Assembly (NCBI RefSeq): GCF_021389975.1
Contig: NZ_CP089981.1
Location: 2,443,501 to 2,507,500, forward strand
DNA length: 64,000 nucleotides
Origin: Fulvivirga ulvae
Lineage (GTDB): Bacteria > Bacteroidota > Bacteroidia > Cytophagales > Cyclobacteriaceae
Direction: 5' to 3'
Below are positions 9,541 through 18,441 of this stretch, piece by piece (position 1 is the stretch's first letter; each line of letters begins with the position of its first letter). The notes beneath the pieces are model-generated. The model had not been told where the DNA came from, searched no databases, and was given only the letters and a program-made list of their open reading frames with translations. Position numbers and translations under genes: made by a program.

Positions 9541-10950
9541 ATGCAAATAAGAAATATATATACGGGATTGTCCGGGGTGATATTAACAGTTGTTTTATCA
9601 TCCTGCCTGGCAACCAAGAAATATGATCGTCCTGAGATAGAGACTGCGGATTTGTATAAAAATTTTACAACATCAGACTCTACCACCCTGGCGGATATAC
9701 CCTGGGAGAATTTGTTCCCTGATGATCAGCTTAAGAAACTCATAAGTGATGCACTGACCAATAATGAGGATATGGGCATAGCTGCGCAGCGAATAGTAGC
9801 TGCACAGGCCTATTTTAAGCAAAAGAAGCTTGAGTTTTTGCCTTCAGTGGGTGTTGGTGCGAGTGTTACACACCAGGAGCTTGCTGAGAATAGCCAGTTT
9901 GGATCTTTCTTTAACGGAAGCATAGATCAATATCAACTGGCTGCCGACCTTTCCTGGGAGGCAGATATCTGGGGTAAGATCAGGAGCAATAAAAGGGCTT
10001 ATTATGCTGCTTATATGCAGAGTGAGGCAGCATACAGGGTAGTACAGACGAAGTTAATTGCCTCTGTTGCTGCTACATATTACCAGTTACTTGCACTGGA
10101 TGCCCAGCTTAAAATAGCCGAGGAGACGGTTGAAAACAGGACTTCCAGCCTTGAGACGATGAAGAGCCTGAAAGAATCAGGGCAGCAGACAGCCGTTTCG
10201 GTAAAGCAGACGGAAGCCCAGCTTTATGGTGCTCAAATTCTTGAGGCTGACCTTAAAAAGCAGGTGCAGATCGTTGAGAATGCTTTGTGTATGCTGTTGG
10301 GCATAGCGCCTCAACCTATTGATCGTGGTGTACTTGAAAGCCAGGAGCTGGAGGTAGATATGAATATAGGGCTGCCTGCACAGCTTGTCAGGAACAGGCC
10401 GGATATAATCGAAGCAGAGTTTGGGTTAATGCAGGCATTTGAGTTGACAAATGTAGCCCGTACCCAGTTCTACCCTTCACTGACGCTCTCGGCAACCGGT
10501 GGTTTTCAAAGTATTGAGTTTGATAACTGGTTTGATACAGGGTCATTGTTTGCAACCATAGTTGGGGGTTTAACGCAACCTGTTTTTAACCAGGGCAAGA
10601 TTAAAGCACAGTACAAGATATCCAAAGCCGAGCAGGAGCAGGCATTGCTGAATTTCAGGAAGTCGCTTTTAAATGCGGGCCAGGAAGTGAGCAATGCCAT
10701 GGTTACCATTACGGCAGAAGATGAAAAGTATGACTTGAGGCTCAGGCAGCGTGATGCCCTAAGCGATGCTGTAGCGTTCTCGGAAGAACTGTTGATCAAT
10801 GGCTATGCCAGCTACCTTGAAGTATTGACGGCAAAGGATAATGAACTATCAGCAGAGTTGAACCTGATAGATACAAAATATAGAAAGCTTACCGCCATAG
10901 TTGATCTTTATCAGGCACTTGGCGGAGGATGGAAACAGGTTGATTTGTAG
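9541..10950 (+). CDS. RND efflux outer-membrane factor (TolC/OprM/NodT family lipoprotein)
   Basis: 469 residues with a lipoprotein signal (VVLSSC, Cys22). Two outer-membrane-efflux-protein repeats are visible; the first contains AADLSWEADIWGKIRSN and the second contains TQPVFNQGKIKAQYKISKAE. The long helices in each half match the TolC barrel-tunnel fold. It would form the exit duct for the adaptor and permease encoded just upstream. The gene starts 19 bp after the permease and is followed by a strong hairpin, which marks the end of the core efflux transcript. Confidence 0.93.
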   Translation: MQIRNIYTGLSGVILTVVLSSCLATKKYDRPEIETADLYKNFTTSDSTTLADIPWENLFPDDQLKKLISDALTNNEDMGIAAQRIVAAQAYFKQKKLEFLPSVGVGASVTHQELAENSQFGSFFNGSIDQYQLAADLSWEADIWGKIRSNKRAYYAAYMQSEAAYRVVQTKLIASVAATYYQLLALDAQLKIAEETVENRTSSLETMKSLKESGQQTAVSVKQTEAQLYGAQILEADLKKQVQIVENALCMLLGIAPQPIDRGVLESQELEVDMNIGLPAQLVRNRPDIIEAEFGLMQAFELTNVARTQFYPSLTLSATGGFQSIEFDNWFDTGSLFATIVGGLTQPVFNQGKIKAQYKISKAEQEQALLNFRKSLLNAGQEVSNAMVTITAEDEKYDLRLRQRDALSDAVAFSEELLINGYASYLEVLTAKDNELSAELNLIDTKYRKLTAIVDLYQALGGGWKQVDL

Positions 10951-10958
10951 TTTATAGT

Positions 10959-10990
10959 GGCACTGGTGGGGGAAATGCCCCTTCAGTGCC
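10959..10990 (+). terminator. Hairpin after the efflux operon
   Basis: GGCACTG pairs with CAGTGCC, with an inner GGGG/CCCC stem, directly after the outer-membrane-factor gene and followed by TTTC. It lies 21 bp before the TetR-like start, so it may end the pump transcript or lower expression of the next two genes. Confidence 0.6.
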
Positions 10991-11011
10991 TTTCAGTTGG
11001 AAGGAATTTTT

Positions 11012-11644
11012 ATGATGAAGGCGGTTATTGAAAAAGTTGCATTTGAGCTTTTCCTGAAATATGGGCCAAAGCGAGTAACTATTGATGATATTGTTGCTGC
11101 GACTCCGATTTCAAGGAAGCACTTTTATGAGCTTTACCTGAATAAGGAGCAATTGATAAAGGCCATGACAGGTCGTTTTCTCCTGAATGCCAGGCTGGAG
11201 ATTGACGAAGTTGCACCGAAGGAAGGTTGTCCTTTGGTTGCGCTAGTCAAAGTTCAGCACCGCTTCTTTCAGCATATTCGAAAGTTGAGTTCCTCATTTA
11301 TTTATGAGGTCAGGAAGTATTTTCCAGAGTCAGTCTCTGATTATGACAGTTTCAGACATGACCTGGCTGATTCGATGATAACGTTTGTCAAGGATTGCAA
11401 CGAAAAGGGCTGGATAGCAGAGGGGGTAAATATTGAAAGGTATGTGAAGCTCCAGCTCTACTGTCTGGAAGAAATTCTGTTCGGTCGTCTGGACCTGATC
11501 AACCATGGAAGCCAGGATGAAATAGCAGGTATGGGAAGAGACATTATTTTTAATAACACCCGCGGCATAGTGAATTCAGAAAAAATGGGGGTGTATGATG
11601 AGTTAATTAGCAGATTGAAGAAAGAGTATGGAAACATTAATTGA
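11012..11644 (+). CDS. TetR/AcrR-like transcriptional regulator
   Basis: 210 residues from the ATG at 11012, chosen because a purine-rich GGAAGGA lies 6 bp upstream; an in-frame TTG at 10997 is less likely. The N-terminal helix-turn-helix is clear: VAFELFLKYGPKRVTIDDIV, then ISRKHFYELYLNKEQLI (about residues 7-47). The rest is helical and resembles a TetR ligand-binding domain, without a recognisable ligand motif. It follows the efflux operon on the same strand, and its 3' end overlaps the start of an acyl carrier protein gene by 17 bp. It may sense a pump substrate or a lipid-related signal; neither is shown by the sequence. Confidence 0.82.
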   Translation: MMKAVIEKVAFELFLKYGPKRVTIDDIVAATPISRKHFYELYLNKEQLIKAMTGRFLLNARLEIDEVAPKEGCPLVALVKVQHRFFQHIRKLSSSFIYEVRKYFPESVSDYDSFRHDLADSMITFVKDCNEKGWIAEGVNIERYVKLQLYCLEEILFGRLDLINHGSQDEIAGMGRDIIFNNTRGIVNSEKMGVYDELISRLKKEYGNIN

Positions 11645-11894
11645 GCACAAAGTCAGGATACTTAGTGAGGTAAGGGACATTCTAACAAAGGACGTAGGTA
11701 TCATGGAGTCGGAAATCTCCATGGATTGCGACTTGCTTAAGGATTTAGGTTTGGATTCACTTGATCTGGCGGATCTTGTTTTCCGGTTGGAAGTAAGGTT
11801 TAATATCCGGATTAAAGATGAAGATATGGCCGGAATAAAAACCATTGGTGATATAGTAGATTACCTTGATACAGTAATAAACCCCGGCTCTTAG
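11628..11894 (+). CDS. Acyl carrier protein, stand-alone
   Basis: 88 residues with the carrier-protein signature LGLDSLDLADLV, Ser44 being the expected 4'-phosphopantetheine site. The flanking acidic helices (CDLLKDL, RLEVRFNIRIKDED) fit ACP. Its ATG lies inside the 3' end of the TetR-like gene (17 bp overlap in another frame), so translation is probably coupled. No fatty-acid or polyketide synthase gene is nearby, and it differs from the usual acpP-fabF locus. Its partner enzymes are unknown. A GC-rich hairpin overlaps its stop codon. Confidence 0.85.
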   Translation: METLIEHKVRILSEVRDILTKDVGIMESEISMDCDLLKDLGLDSLDLADLVFRLEVRFNIRIKDEDMAGIKTIGDIVDYLDTVINPGS

Positions 11895-11904
11895 TTGAGC
11901 CGGG
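11883..11904. terminator. Bidirectional terminator between ACP and M14 peptidase genes
   Basis: Perfect stem CCCGGCTC/GAGCCGGG with a 6-nt loop containing the ACP stop codon. It is followed by ATTTATTATT on the plus strand and lies 12 bp beyond the stop of the convergent peptidase gene. Confidence 0.8.
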
Positions 11905-11915
11905 ATTTATTATTG

Positions 11916-14438
11916 TTAGTTTCCTACCATAAAAACGGCATTGGCAAACAGAAGCTTTCCGTTTTCCCAGAAACCTCGGAACAGAGGGTTGTCTACCATA
12001 TAAACGATTTGGCCGCTGCCAATATTTTCTACACCAAACACCAGGCTGTTTTGGAGTTTTTTAGTCGCCCGGTAACCGGCAAACCCACTTATTGGTTCTG
12101 CTTCTCCCTTAATAACACCTACATTACCACCTTCACTTAAGAAAGCCAGATTCTGGCTACCAGATTTTAATGTGAAATAGGCCTTATCATAGCCATAGGC
12201 CAGTGGGTGAGTGTTGTCAAGGTCAATTTTGAAAATAGCCCCGAAAATGGAATTGCTGAGTTGGTCACGCTCCTGGTCTGCATAGTTGCGCAATTGCTCC
12301 TCGAGGGTTGGCTTATGCTCATCTTCCTTTTTCTCCTTATCAGAGGCGTATTCTTTAAGCCCAAAACCATTTTTGTCCTTGAAGGAATTAAGAGCATTGC
12401 CTATAGCGATTACTTTGCCACCTCCCCTTATCCAGGTGTTTACTTTTGCCAGAGTAGTTTCGCTAAACAGACTGTAATATCCATTGGGAACGATCAATAC
12501 ATCGTAGTCTGAAAGATCCACATTATCAAAATATGTTGTGCCGATATTGGTGACCGGATACTCCAGTTGTCTTTCAAAGAAGTGCCAGATCTCTCCGAAA
12601 TTTAATGATGAGGTTTGCTCCCCGGCCAAAACCGCTACTTTAGGCATATTTACCCTGGCTACATCTCCGGAACCCAGATCAACTCCGTTTTGAGCAAAAC
12701 CAGTAGATACGGCAACTATATTCCTGTCGTACTTATTGGCAAGTTCACCAATGATCTGGTCAAAGCTGCCGCCAAAGCTCTCATTGGTTCTTCGGGTAAT
12801 TACTATGGAACCTCTGGAGAAATTTTCACCTTCTATTTGCAGAGGTTTGTGCGTTACCCTGGCATTTATGCCCTTCTGGAGTAGGGCTGCTAAAAATTTT
12901 GCGTCTTGCAGACTTTTATAATTGAGAATATAAGCATAGACATGGTCAGTGCTTTTACCTGTCTGCGGCTTTTGCACCTCGTATTTCCCTGCAATATCTA
13001 CCTTGTCAGTTAACGCATACGCATCCAGGCCATACGCATAGGGAAGGGACCACGCAGTGATGTCATAGGTAAGTGTATCTGAAAGTTTAACAACAGGTTC
13101 AAACAGGGCAGTCAATAGACGTGACTTGGGCTGGTAAGCACTGATTACCAGATCCTGGCCACCCATACTTACAGAGGTCATTTGATTGCTTCTGTAGCTA
13201 AAGCCATTCAAAGCTCTTCGCTGATTGGTCGTGCCATAAGTGATGTGTTGCTTATCCAGGAACCCGGTTAATGCTTTGATCTTATCGATGTTGTTATCAG
13301 CTTTGATCACATAGGCCTTGTATTTTGAGCTTGGGTTCTTTTCGTTCTGCTCAAAGTATTTTTCAAACTCATTGACTACCTTGTCGGCGTGCATAGAAGT
13401 GATCTCCACGGTAGATATTCCGGTTGTGAAATGGTGCAGCAACCGGTCTTTCAGTGTTAGTGTATCTCCATATTCTGTTATGATGCCCAAACCTGCATAG
13501 CCATGGCCTGCCTGCTCGTAAGTCATGCCTATAGCACCATTGTAGGTAGGGTAAGTGTCTCCATAGCTGGGATAAAGCAGGTCAAAATGCTGCTTGGTAA
13601 AATACAGCCAGTTGTTGGCATCAAAGTACTTAGCGTGGTTTTTTCCGATAATGGTCTGGAATTCCCTTTGCCATGGAGTGATCACTTCATGAAAAGGCTC
13701 TGCCGCCGGGGCAAAGTAATAAGGGTTGTTTACATATTGCTCGTGAAAATCTACATGCACATGAGGCATCCACTGGTGATAGACCTCTGCCCTGCTTGCC
13801 GACTCCACCTGCGTTTGCCATGCCCAGTCCCTGTTTAAGTCAAACAAGTAGTGGTTAGGTCTCCCTCCTGGCCAAGGCTCGTGATGCTCAATAGCATCAC
13901 CATTGGGATTGAAATACTTATCACCATATTGATTGTAAAAGTTGGCATAACGATCCCTGCCATCAGGGTTTACACACGGATCGATAATCACAACCGTGTT
14001 TTCCAGCCATGCTTTGGCACGCTCCTCGGTTACAAGTGCATGAATGGTTTTCATCGCAGCTTCTATGGAAGAAGCCTCATTGCCATGAATATTATAGCTC
14101 AACCATACGATGGCTGTTTTATCACCGGACGAAGACCCATCTATGAGCCCCGATCGTTTAAGGTTGTTTTGCTTAATTTCGTCAAGCCTCGCCATGTTCT
14201 CTTCTGAAGCGACTACAGCCATGATCAGAGGGCGGTGCTCGTAAGTCTCTCCGTACTGCTGTAGCTTTACTTTAGTTGATGATTCTGCAACGTGCCGGAA
14301 GTATTCGACCACTTTATGATGACGAGTGAACCGTGCACCTAATTCATAGCCCAAAAACTCATCGGGAGATTGCAGGCTTTGTGTATAACCTGTGGAGCAG
14401 ATTGACAGAATGCCTATTAAAGCCAGTATTTTTTTCAT
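11916..14438 (-). CDS. M14 family zinc carboxypeptidase, secreted
   Basis: 840 residues with a signal peptide (residues 1-19, ending STGYTQ). The peptidase domain carries His118 and Glu121 in NIHGNEAS as zinc ligands, the VNPDGRDR substrate-binding loop near residue 147, LNRDW near 201, and a VDFHEQ motif (His232) that supplies the third ligand; MTYEQAG probably holds the catalytic Glu. A long C-terminal extension includes a glutamine-amidotransferase-like segment (DYDVLIVPNGYYS, WIRGGGKVIAIGN). This two-part layout is common for large M14 proteins of Bacteroidota. It would cleave peptides outside the cytoplasm. It stands alone, convergent with the ACP gene. Confidence 0.9.
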   Translation of the reverse strand: MKKILALIGILSICSTGYTQSLQSPDEFLGYELGARFTRHHKVVEYFRHVAESSTKVKLQQYGETYEHRPLIMAVVASEENMARLDEIKQNNLKRSGLIDGSSSGDKTAIVWLSYNIHGNEASSIEAAMKTIHALVTEERAKAWLENTVVIIDPCVNPDGRDRYANFYNQYGDKYFNPNGDAIEHHEPWPGGRPNHYLFDLNRDWAWQTQVESASRAEVYHQWMPHVHVDFHEQYVNNPYYFAPAAEPFHEVITPWQREFQTIIGKNHAKYFDANNWLYFTKQHFDLLYPSYGDTYPTYNGAIGMTYEQAGHGYAGLGIITEYGDTLTLKDRLLHHFTTGISTVEITSMHADKVVNEFEKYFEQNEKNPSSKYKAYVIKADNNIDKIKALTGFLDKQHITYGTTNQRRALNGFSYRSNQMTSVSMGGQDLVISAYQPKSRLLTALFEPVVKLSDTLTYDITAWSLPYAYGLDAYALTDKVDIAGKYEVQKPQTGKSTDHVYAYILNYKSLQDAKFLAALLQKGINARVTHKPLQIEGENFSRGSIVITRRTNESFGGSFDQIIGELANKYDRNIVAVSTGFAQNGVDLGSGDVARVNMPKVAVLAGEQTSSLNFGEIWHFFERQLEYPVTNIGTTYFDNVDLSDYDVLIVPNGYYSLFSETTLAKVNTWIRGGGKVIAIGNALNSFKDKNGFGLKEYASDKEKKEDEHKPTLEEQLRNYADQERDQLSNSIFGAIFKIDLDNTHPLAYGYDKAYFTLKSGSQNLAFLSEGGNVGVIKGEAEPISGFAGYRATKKLQNSLVFGVENIGSGQIVYMVDNPLFRGFWENGKLLFANAVFMVGN

Positions 14439-14758
14439 ATAAATAATATTTCGCTATTAAAGCTATATAAAGTCAGTCAATAAAGCATATTTATTTTGAA
14501 TAGAGGTTATTAGACGGTGTAATTGGAGGTAAGGTGTGAGACTTGTCACATCATTCGCCACTGGCAACTTCTGCCAGGAAGCAAAATGAGCCATCCAAAA
14601 TTTATTATTTGAACACTATCATTTCATTCAGTCTGGATGTCTTATTTTAAGAATATGGAAAAGTGTATTTTTTCTTATTTGACATAAAAACCGAAAATAA
14701 GATCAATCAATGTATCTTATTTTCAATTTTTGATCAAATTAATGGTTGCTGCCAGTGC
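14439..14758. other. Intergenic region between M14 peptidase and DinB-like genes
   Basis: 320 bp, AT-rich, with no plausible reading frame. It must contain the promoter of the M14 peptidase (minus strand), but no full -33/-7 pair was found. The only clear structure is the 11-bp inverted repeat at 14693-14724, described separately. Confidence 0.6.
14693..14724 (-). terminator. Hairpin after the DinB-like gene
   Basis: Perfect 11-bp inverted repeat GAAAATAAGAT / ATCTTATTTTC with a 10-nt loop. Read on the minus strand it lies 35 bp after the DinB-like stop and is followed by GGTTTTTATG, so a weak AT-rich terminator is the simplest reading. An operator for the M14 gene is an alternative. Confidence 0.5.
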
Positions 14759-15301
14759 TTATTTTGATTTTGCCAAAAGCCCCTTCACCTGTGGCACGTG
14801 ATGGTCGAAATGGGATTGGAAAAAATCCATGGTCTGTTTAATGTTGATCATACCTATCCTGGGGTGTTTAAAAATTTTTTTGCTATACAGTGCCGGGGCC
14901 AGGTTCTCAAGAAATGCCTGCATGTCCTTTCTTACAATCTCCCAGTCCTTTTTCAATTCTTTAAGGTGTATTTCTTCAGGGATTCCGTCTTTTACCACTC
15001 TCGGGGCTTCAAATTTTAGCGGGAGGAAAAGAGAGATTTGTAACAAATAGCTTCTAAACTGTTGCTTCAGCGTGGATGGATACAAAGCGTTGGGATCAAG
15101 CGTCTTTTTCTTCATATAGGCCAATGGCAGTTTTTCGGCCTCTTTCATATGGTACAACACCTGCGCAATAGACCATCTTCCTTCAGCAGGTTTGGTGTTG
15201 AGTTTCTCATGGGGCACGTCATCAACCAGTGCGAGCAGGTTGTGCTTTGACTTTTCCAGCCTCTTGAAATAGGTAAGTATTTTTTTATCCATATATGCCA
15301 A
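14759..15301 (-). CDS. DinB family protein
   Basis: 180 residues, predicted four-helix bundle. GRWSIAQVLYHMKEAEKL near residues 61-78 is the typical first metal-ligand helix of DinB/YfiT-like proteins, and SHFDHHVPQV near the C-terminus supplies further His ligands. Members of this superfamily bind a divalent metal and several are thiol transferases, but the substrate cannot be read from sequence. It is transcribed alone. A second in-frame ATG at 15292 (MDKKIL) is an equally good start. Confidence 0.8.
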   Translation of the reverse strand: MAYMDKKILTYFKRLEKSKHNLLALVDDVPHEKLNTKPAEGRWSIAQVLYHMKEAEKLPLAYMKKKTLDPNALYPSTLKQQFRSYLLQISLFLPLKFEAPRVVKDGIPEEIHLKELKKDWEIVRKDMQAFLENLAPALYSKKIFKHPRIGMINIKQTMDFFQSHFDHHVPQVKGLLAKSK

Positions 15302-15399
15302 GGTATTAAATATATTGATTTTGACTTGCGGTAGTACCCGGATATTTGAAAATTACGTAATTGTTTGGTGTATTTTGGTACATTGAAAAATGCAGTACT

Positions 15400-16269
15400 A
15401 TGAAAAAAACAGCAGCACTTGTATTATCAAGTGGAGGAGCCCGTGGTGTAGCGCATATTGGTGTTATAGAAGCGGTACTTGAGGCAGGCTATGAAATCAA
15501 GTCGATATCAGGCAGCTCGATGGGTGCCGTAATAGGAGGCGTTTATGCGGCCGGGAAACTACCTGAGTTCAAAGAGTGGGTTTGTAACCTGGATAAGATC
15601 GACGTTTTTAAGTTGATGGATTTCACCCTGAGCACGCAGGGTTTTGTACGTGGTGAGCGCGTCTTTAACCAAATGAAATCGTTCATCGATGATTGTAATA
15701 TTGAAGATCTCGACATAGACTTTTCTGCTGTTGCAACTGATATTGTTAATAAAAAGGAAGTAGTTTTTAATTCCGGAAGCCTTTTCACAGCATTGCGGGC
15801 TTCTGCGGCCATTCCGTCGGTACTCAAGCCCAGTGTTATTGACGGAGTGGAGCTGGTTGATGGGGGGGTACTCAACCCTATACCCATAGCACATGTGAAG
15901 CGGTCGGAGAATGACATTGTTGTGGTGTCTGACGCTAATGCAGCTGTACCTTGCATGAAACCTGATACTCAGGAGAATATGGATGACAAGGGACGTTTTG
16001 CACCACTGATTGAAAAATGGAACAGCATCTTTCCTAAAAACAATAACAAGGTCAAAAGGCTTAGCTATTTTGAATTGGTGGCAAAGTCTGTGGACCTTAT
16101 GCAAGACAGAATTTCAGAATATATTATTGAACACAGTCGTCCCGATATTGTTGTTCGGATATCAAGGGAGACTTGTAGTACCTTTGAATTTTATAAAAGC
16201 AAGGAACTCATAGACTGTGGGCGGCAGGAATTTGATAAATCATTAAAGCATGCATTACTCGGAGCTTAA
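15400..16269 (+). CDS. Patatin-like phospholipase
   Basis: 289 residues from the ATG at 15400; an upstream TTG in the same frame (15361) is rejected because the conserved domain begins right after this ATG. Residues 11-16 (SGGARG) form the oxyanion hole, Ser40 in GSSMG is the nucleophile, and Asp154 in VDGGVLNP completes the Ser-Asp dyad. It resembles bacterial NTE/RssA-type patatins that hydrolyse acyl esters of lipids. No signal peptide is present, so it is probably cytosolic or membrane-associated. Its last 20 bp overlap the start of a methyltransferase gene, which implies coupled translation. Confidence 0.9.
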   Translation: MKKTAALVLSSGGARGVAHIGVIEAVLEAGYEIKSISGSSMGAVIGGVYAAGKLPEFKEWVCNLDKIDVFKLMDFTLSTQGFVRGERVFNQMKSFIDDCNIEDLDIDFSAVATDIVNKKEVVFNSGSLFTALRASAAIPSVLKPSVIDGVELVDGGVLNPIPIAHVKRSENDIVVVSDANAAVPCMKPDTQENMDDKGRFAPLIEKWNSIFPKNNNKVKRLSYFELVAKSVDLMQDRISEYIIEHSRPDIVVRISRETCSTFEFYKSKELIDCGRQEFDKSLKHALLGA

Positions 16270-16819
16270 TAAGGCAGTTGGCAATATTGACATTTATTTA
16301 CTTGACCAGATTCTAAAGGGCCGGTTTGATGGGAAAAAGCGGGTTTTGGATGCAGGATGCGGAGAGGGCAGGAATATGCTGTACTTCCTTAACAACGGCT
16401 ATGATGTCTATGGGATAGATAGCAACCCTCTGGCCATCAAAATGCTGCACATGATGCATAAAACAATTCCTAAAGACCATTTTTTGGATGGTAAATTAGA
16501 AATGCTACCCTGGAAAGACTATTTTTTTGACACCATAATTTGTAGTGCTGTTCTGCATTTTGCGCAGGATCGTGATGCGTTTTATGAAATGATAGAGGAA
16601 CTAAAGCGGGTGCTCAACCAGCAAGGTATCCTTTTCATCAGGATGGCCTCTACTATTGGCCTGGAAAAAACGGATGATGATTCATTCAGCTATTTACTTA
16701 CCCCGGAAGATATCGACAGGCTTGTAAACAGTTCAGGCTTTGAAAAAGTGGAGCCTATAAAAACAGTATTGGTAGAAGGTCAACGTTCCATGGCAACACT
16801 TGTACTCTCCAAATCTTAG
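16250..16819 (+). CDS. Class I SAM-dependent methyltransferase
   Basis: 189 residues. Motif I is VLDAGCGEGRNM (about residues 28-39), followed by VYGIDSNP, the acidic end of strand 2, and a post-motif FDTIICSAVLHF. The later RVLNQQGILFIRMAS segment fits strand 5. This is the small Rossmann-fold fold of methyltransferase type 11/25. The substrate is unknown. The start overlaps the patatin gene by 20 bp, so the two proteins may act on a common lipid or be expressed together. Confidence 0.85.
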   Translation: MHYSELNKAVGNIDIYLLDQILKGRFDGKKRVLDAGCGEGRNMLYFLNNGYDVYGIDSNPLAIKMLHMMHKTIPKDHFLDGKLEMLPWKDYFFDTIICSAVLHFAQDRDAFYEMIEELKRVLNQQGILFIRMASTIGLEKTDDDSFSYLLTPEDIDRLVNSSGFEKVEPIKTVLVEGQRSMATLVLSKS

Positions 16820-16884
16820 AATATTTTTGAATCTTCAATAATAATTTATAGATTGTTTGCCAATCAAAACTTACTAAAACAATT

Positions 16885-17394
16885 ATGGAAGCAACACTAG
16901 ATTCACCAGTAACCGAACAGCGTCCGGTTGAATACGCAGGATTTTGGCTTAGGTTTGTCGCCTATATCCTTGATGCAATTATTCTGTCTATTGCATACTG
17001 GATCATTATTTCCCCGCTTTTAGGATTATTCGGCTTGGGGACTTTTAATTCATTCTCATCCGGCACTATGACAGAGGAAGAGATGGTGGGAATGGCTAGT
17101 ATCTTCTCTGGTTCGATTATCGTTATCCAGCTTATCAGCCTTGTACTTTATTGGCTTTACTTTGCCTTGATGGAATCAAGTAGTAAGCAGGCCACCATAG
17201 GCAAGATGGCCCTTGGTCTTGTTGTAACAGATATGGAGGGCAACAGGATTGGGTTTGGTCAGGCAACAGGAAGATATTTTGGTAAAATAATTTCCAGTTT
17301 AATATTAGCAATAGGCTATATAATGGCAGGGTTCACAGAAAAGAAACAGGCCCTGCATGATATGTTGGCCGGAACACTCGTAGTGAAGAAGTAA
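16885..17394 (+). CDS. RDD family membrane protein
   Basis: 169 residues. After a short cytosolic tail the sequence EYAGFWLRFVAYILDAIILS carries the RDD-type motif with Arg and Asp in the first membrane helix. Two or three further helices follow (about residues 75-100 and 130-148), with KMALGLVVTDMEGNRI between them. RDD proteins are small integral membrane proteins of mostly unknown function, some linked to ion or metabolite transport. It is followed by a strong hairpin and stands as a single gene. Confidence 0.85.
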   Translation: MEATLDSPVTEQRPVEYAGFWLRFVAYILDAIILSIAYWIIISPLLGLFGLGTFNSFSSGTMTEEEMVGMASIFSGSIIVIQLISLVLYWLYFALMESSSKQATIGKMALGLVVTDMEGNRIGFGQATGRYFGKIISSLILAIGYIMAGFTEKKQALHDMLAGTLVVKK

Positions 17395-17403
17395 TAAATA
17401 ATA

Positions 17404-17433
17404 AAAATGCTCCGGTGAACACCGGAGCATTTT
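17404..17433. terminator. Bidirectional terminator
   Basis: AAAATGCTCCGGT pairs with ACCGGAGCATTTT around a 4-nt GAAC loop, with A-rich and T-rich flanks. It lies exactly between the convergent RDD and lipid-kinase genes and can serve both. Confidence 0.88.
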
Positions 17434-17434
17434 T

Positions 17435-18340
17435 TCAACAAATAAAATTTATACCTCTATCCACAACGGTCACTATTACAGGCACCCCACCTATAAATTC
17501 CCCATCAGCCTCAATAAAGCAACCTAATGACGGGGACGTAATTTTTAGTTTTCTCGCTATCTTATATTCTACCTTCGGGTGATCCAGTACTTTTCCCTTT
17601 CTGATTTTTGCTACATTTTTCAGGTAATCGGACAAACCTATATCTCCTGATAACATGATAGAAAATTTACCGTCGCAAGGGTCAGCTTCAGGCGCTATGC
17701 ACAGGCCACTGCCAAAATATCTGCCATTGGCAATTACCAGTGAATTGATCTTGCCCTCCCACACCCAGTTATCAGCTTCACATAATACAGGCTGATTGCT
17801 GTAGCTAAAGAAAGTTCTGACTATGGCTGCAAAGAAAGTAATCTCAGACCCTAGAATTTTTGATGAACTGTTTACCCTTTTAACAACTTCTGCACCAATG
17901 CCAAGATCTGCAATATTGATAAAATACCGTGTATATATCAGGTCACCTACTTTCTGTTCGATCAGCCCCAGATCGAGCTTTTTGGAGCTTCCCTTTTCTA
18001 TCAACTGCAACAGTTTTTTGAGTGACTTCGGTGCCTGAATGGTTCTTGCGAAGTCATTGGCTGTGCCGTAAGTCAACATGCCCACGTTGCAATGAGGTTT
18101 GGTCGATTTTTTTACACCATTGACGGTTTCATTTAAAGTACCATCCCCACCCACTGCTATTATGTGAGTACAGCCGGAATCAGCCAGGGTCATGGCAATG
18201 ACTGTGGCATCTCCTATGGCCGAGGTCTCCTTTATTACTATATCCAGATGCTGACTTGTATGGCTCAGCTTTTTAAATTCCTGTTGGAGACGTTTTTGCC
18301 TCCCTTTCTTACCATTTACAACAAAGCCAATCTTTAACAT
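17435..18340 (-). CDS. Diacylglycerol/lipid kinase family protein
   Basis: 301 residues. The nucleotide-binding motif GGDGTLNETVNG near residues 82-93 is diagnostic of the DAGK catalytic domain, and GMLTYGTANDFART follows as the second conserved block. The C-terminal half matches the beta-sandwich domain of YegS/DgkB-type kinases (VANGRYFGSGL, EADGEFIGG). It would phosphorylate diacylglycerol or a related lipid using ATP at the inner face of the membrane. It is a single gene, convergent with the RDD gene. Confidence 0.9.
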   Translation of the reverse strand: MLKIGFVVNGKKGRQKRLQQEFKKLSHTSQHLDIVIKETSAIGDATVIAMTLADSGCTHIIAVGGDGTLNETVNGVKKSTKPHCNVGMLTYGTANDFARTIQAPKSLKKLLQLIEKGSSKKLDLGLIEQKVGDLIYTRYFINIADLGIGAEVVKRVNSSSKILGSEITFFAAIVRTFFSYSNQPVLCEADNWVWEGKINSLVIANGRYFGSGLCIAPEADPCDGKFSIMLSGDIGLSDYLKNVAKIRKGKVLDHPKVEYKIARKLKITSPSLGCFIEADGEFIGGVPVIVTVVDRGINFIC

Positions 18341-18441
18341 CTTATTTTAAGGTTAACCCATAAAGGTATACAGGTGTCGGTAAACAGACAATAGATTTTT
18401 TTGTTAACTCACTATATTTACAATCCATCAAATGAAAATCT

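Noticed and set aside
13503..14207. Plus-strand frames of 111 and 118 codons opposite the M14 peptidase gene
   Set aside because: They lie entirely within the conserved antisense gene and have no recognisable motif or start signal.
15543..16104. Minus-strand frames of 137 and 181 codons opposite the patatin gene
   Set aside because: Fully overlapped by the patatin coding sequence with conserved catalytic motifs.
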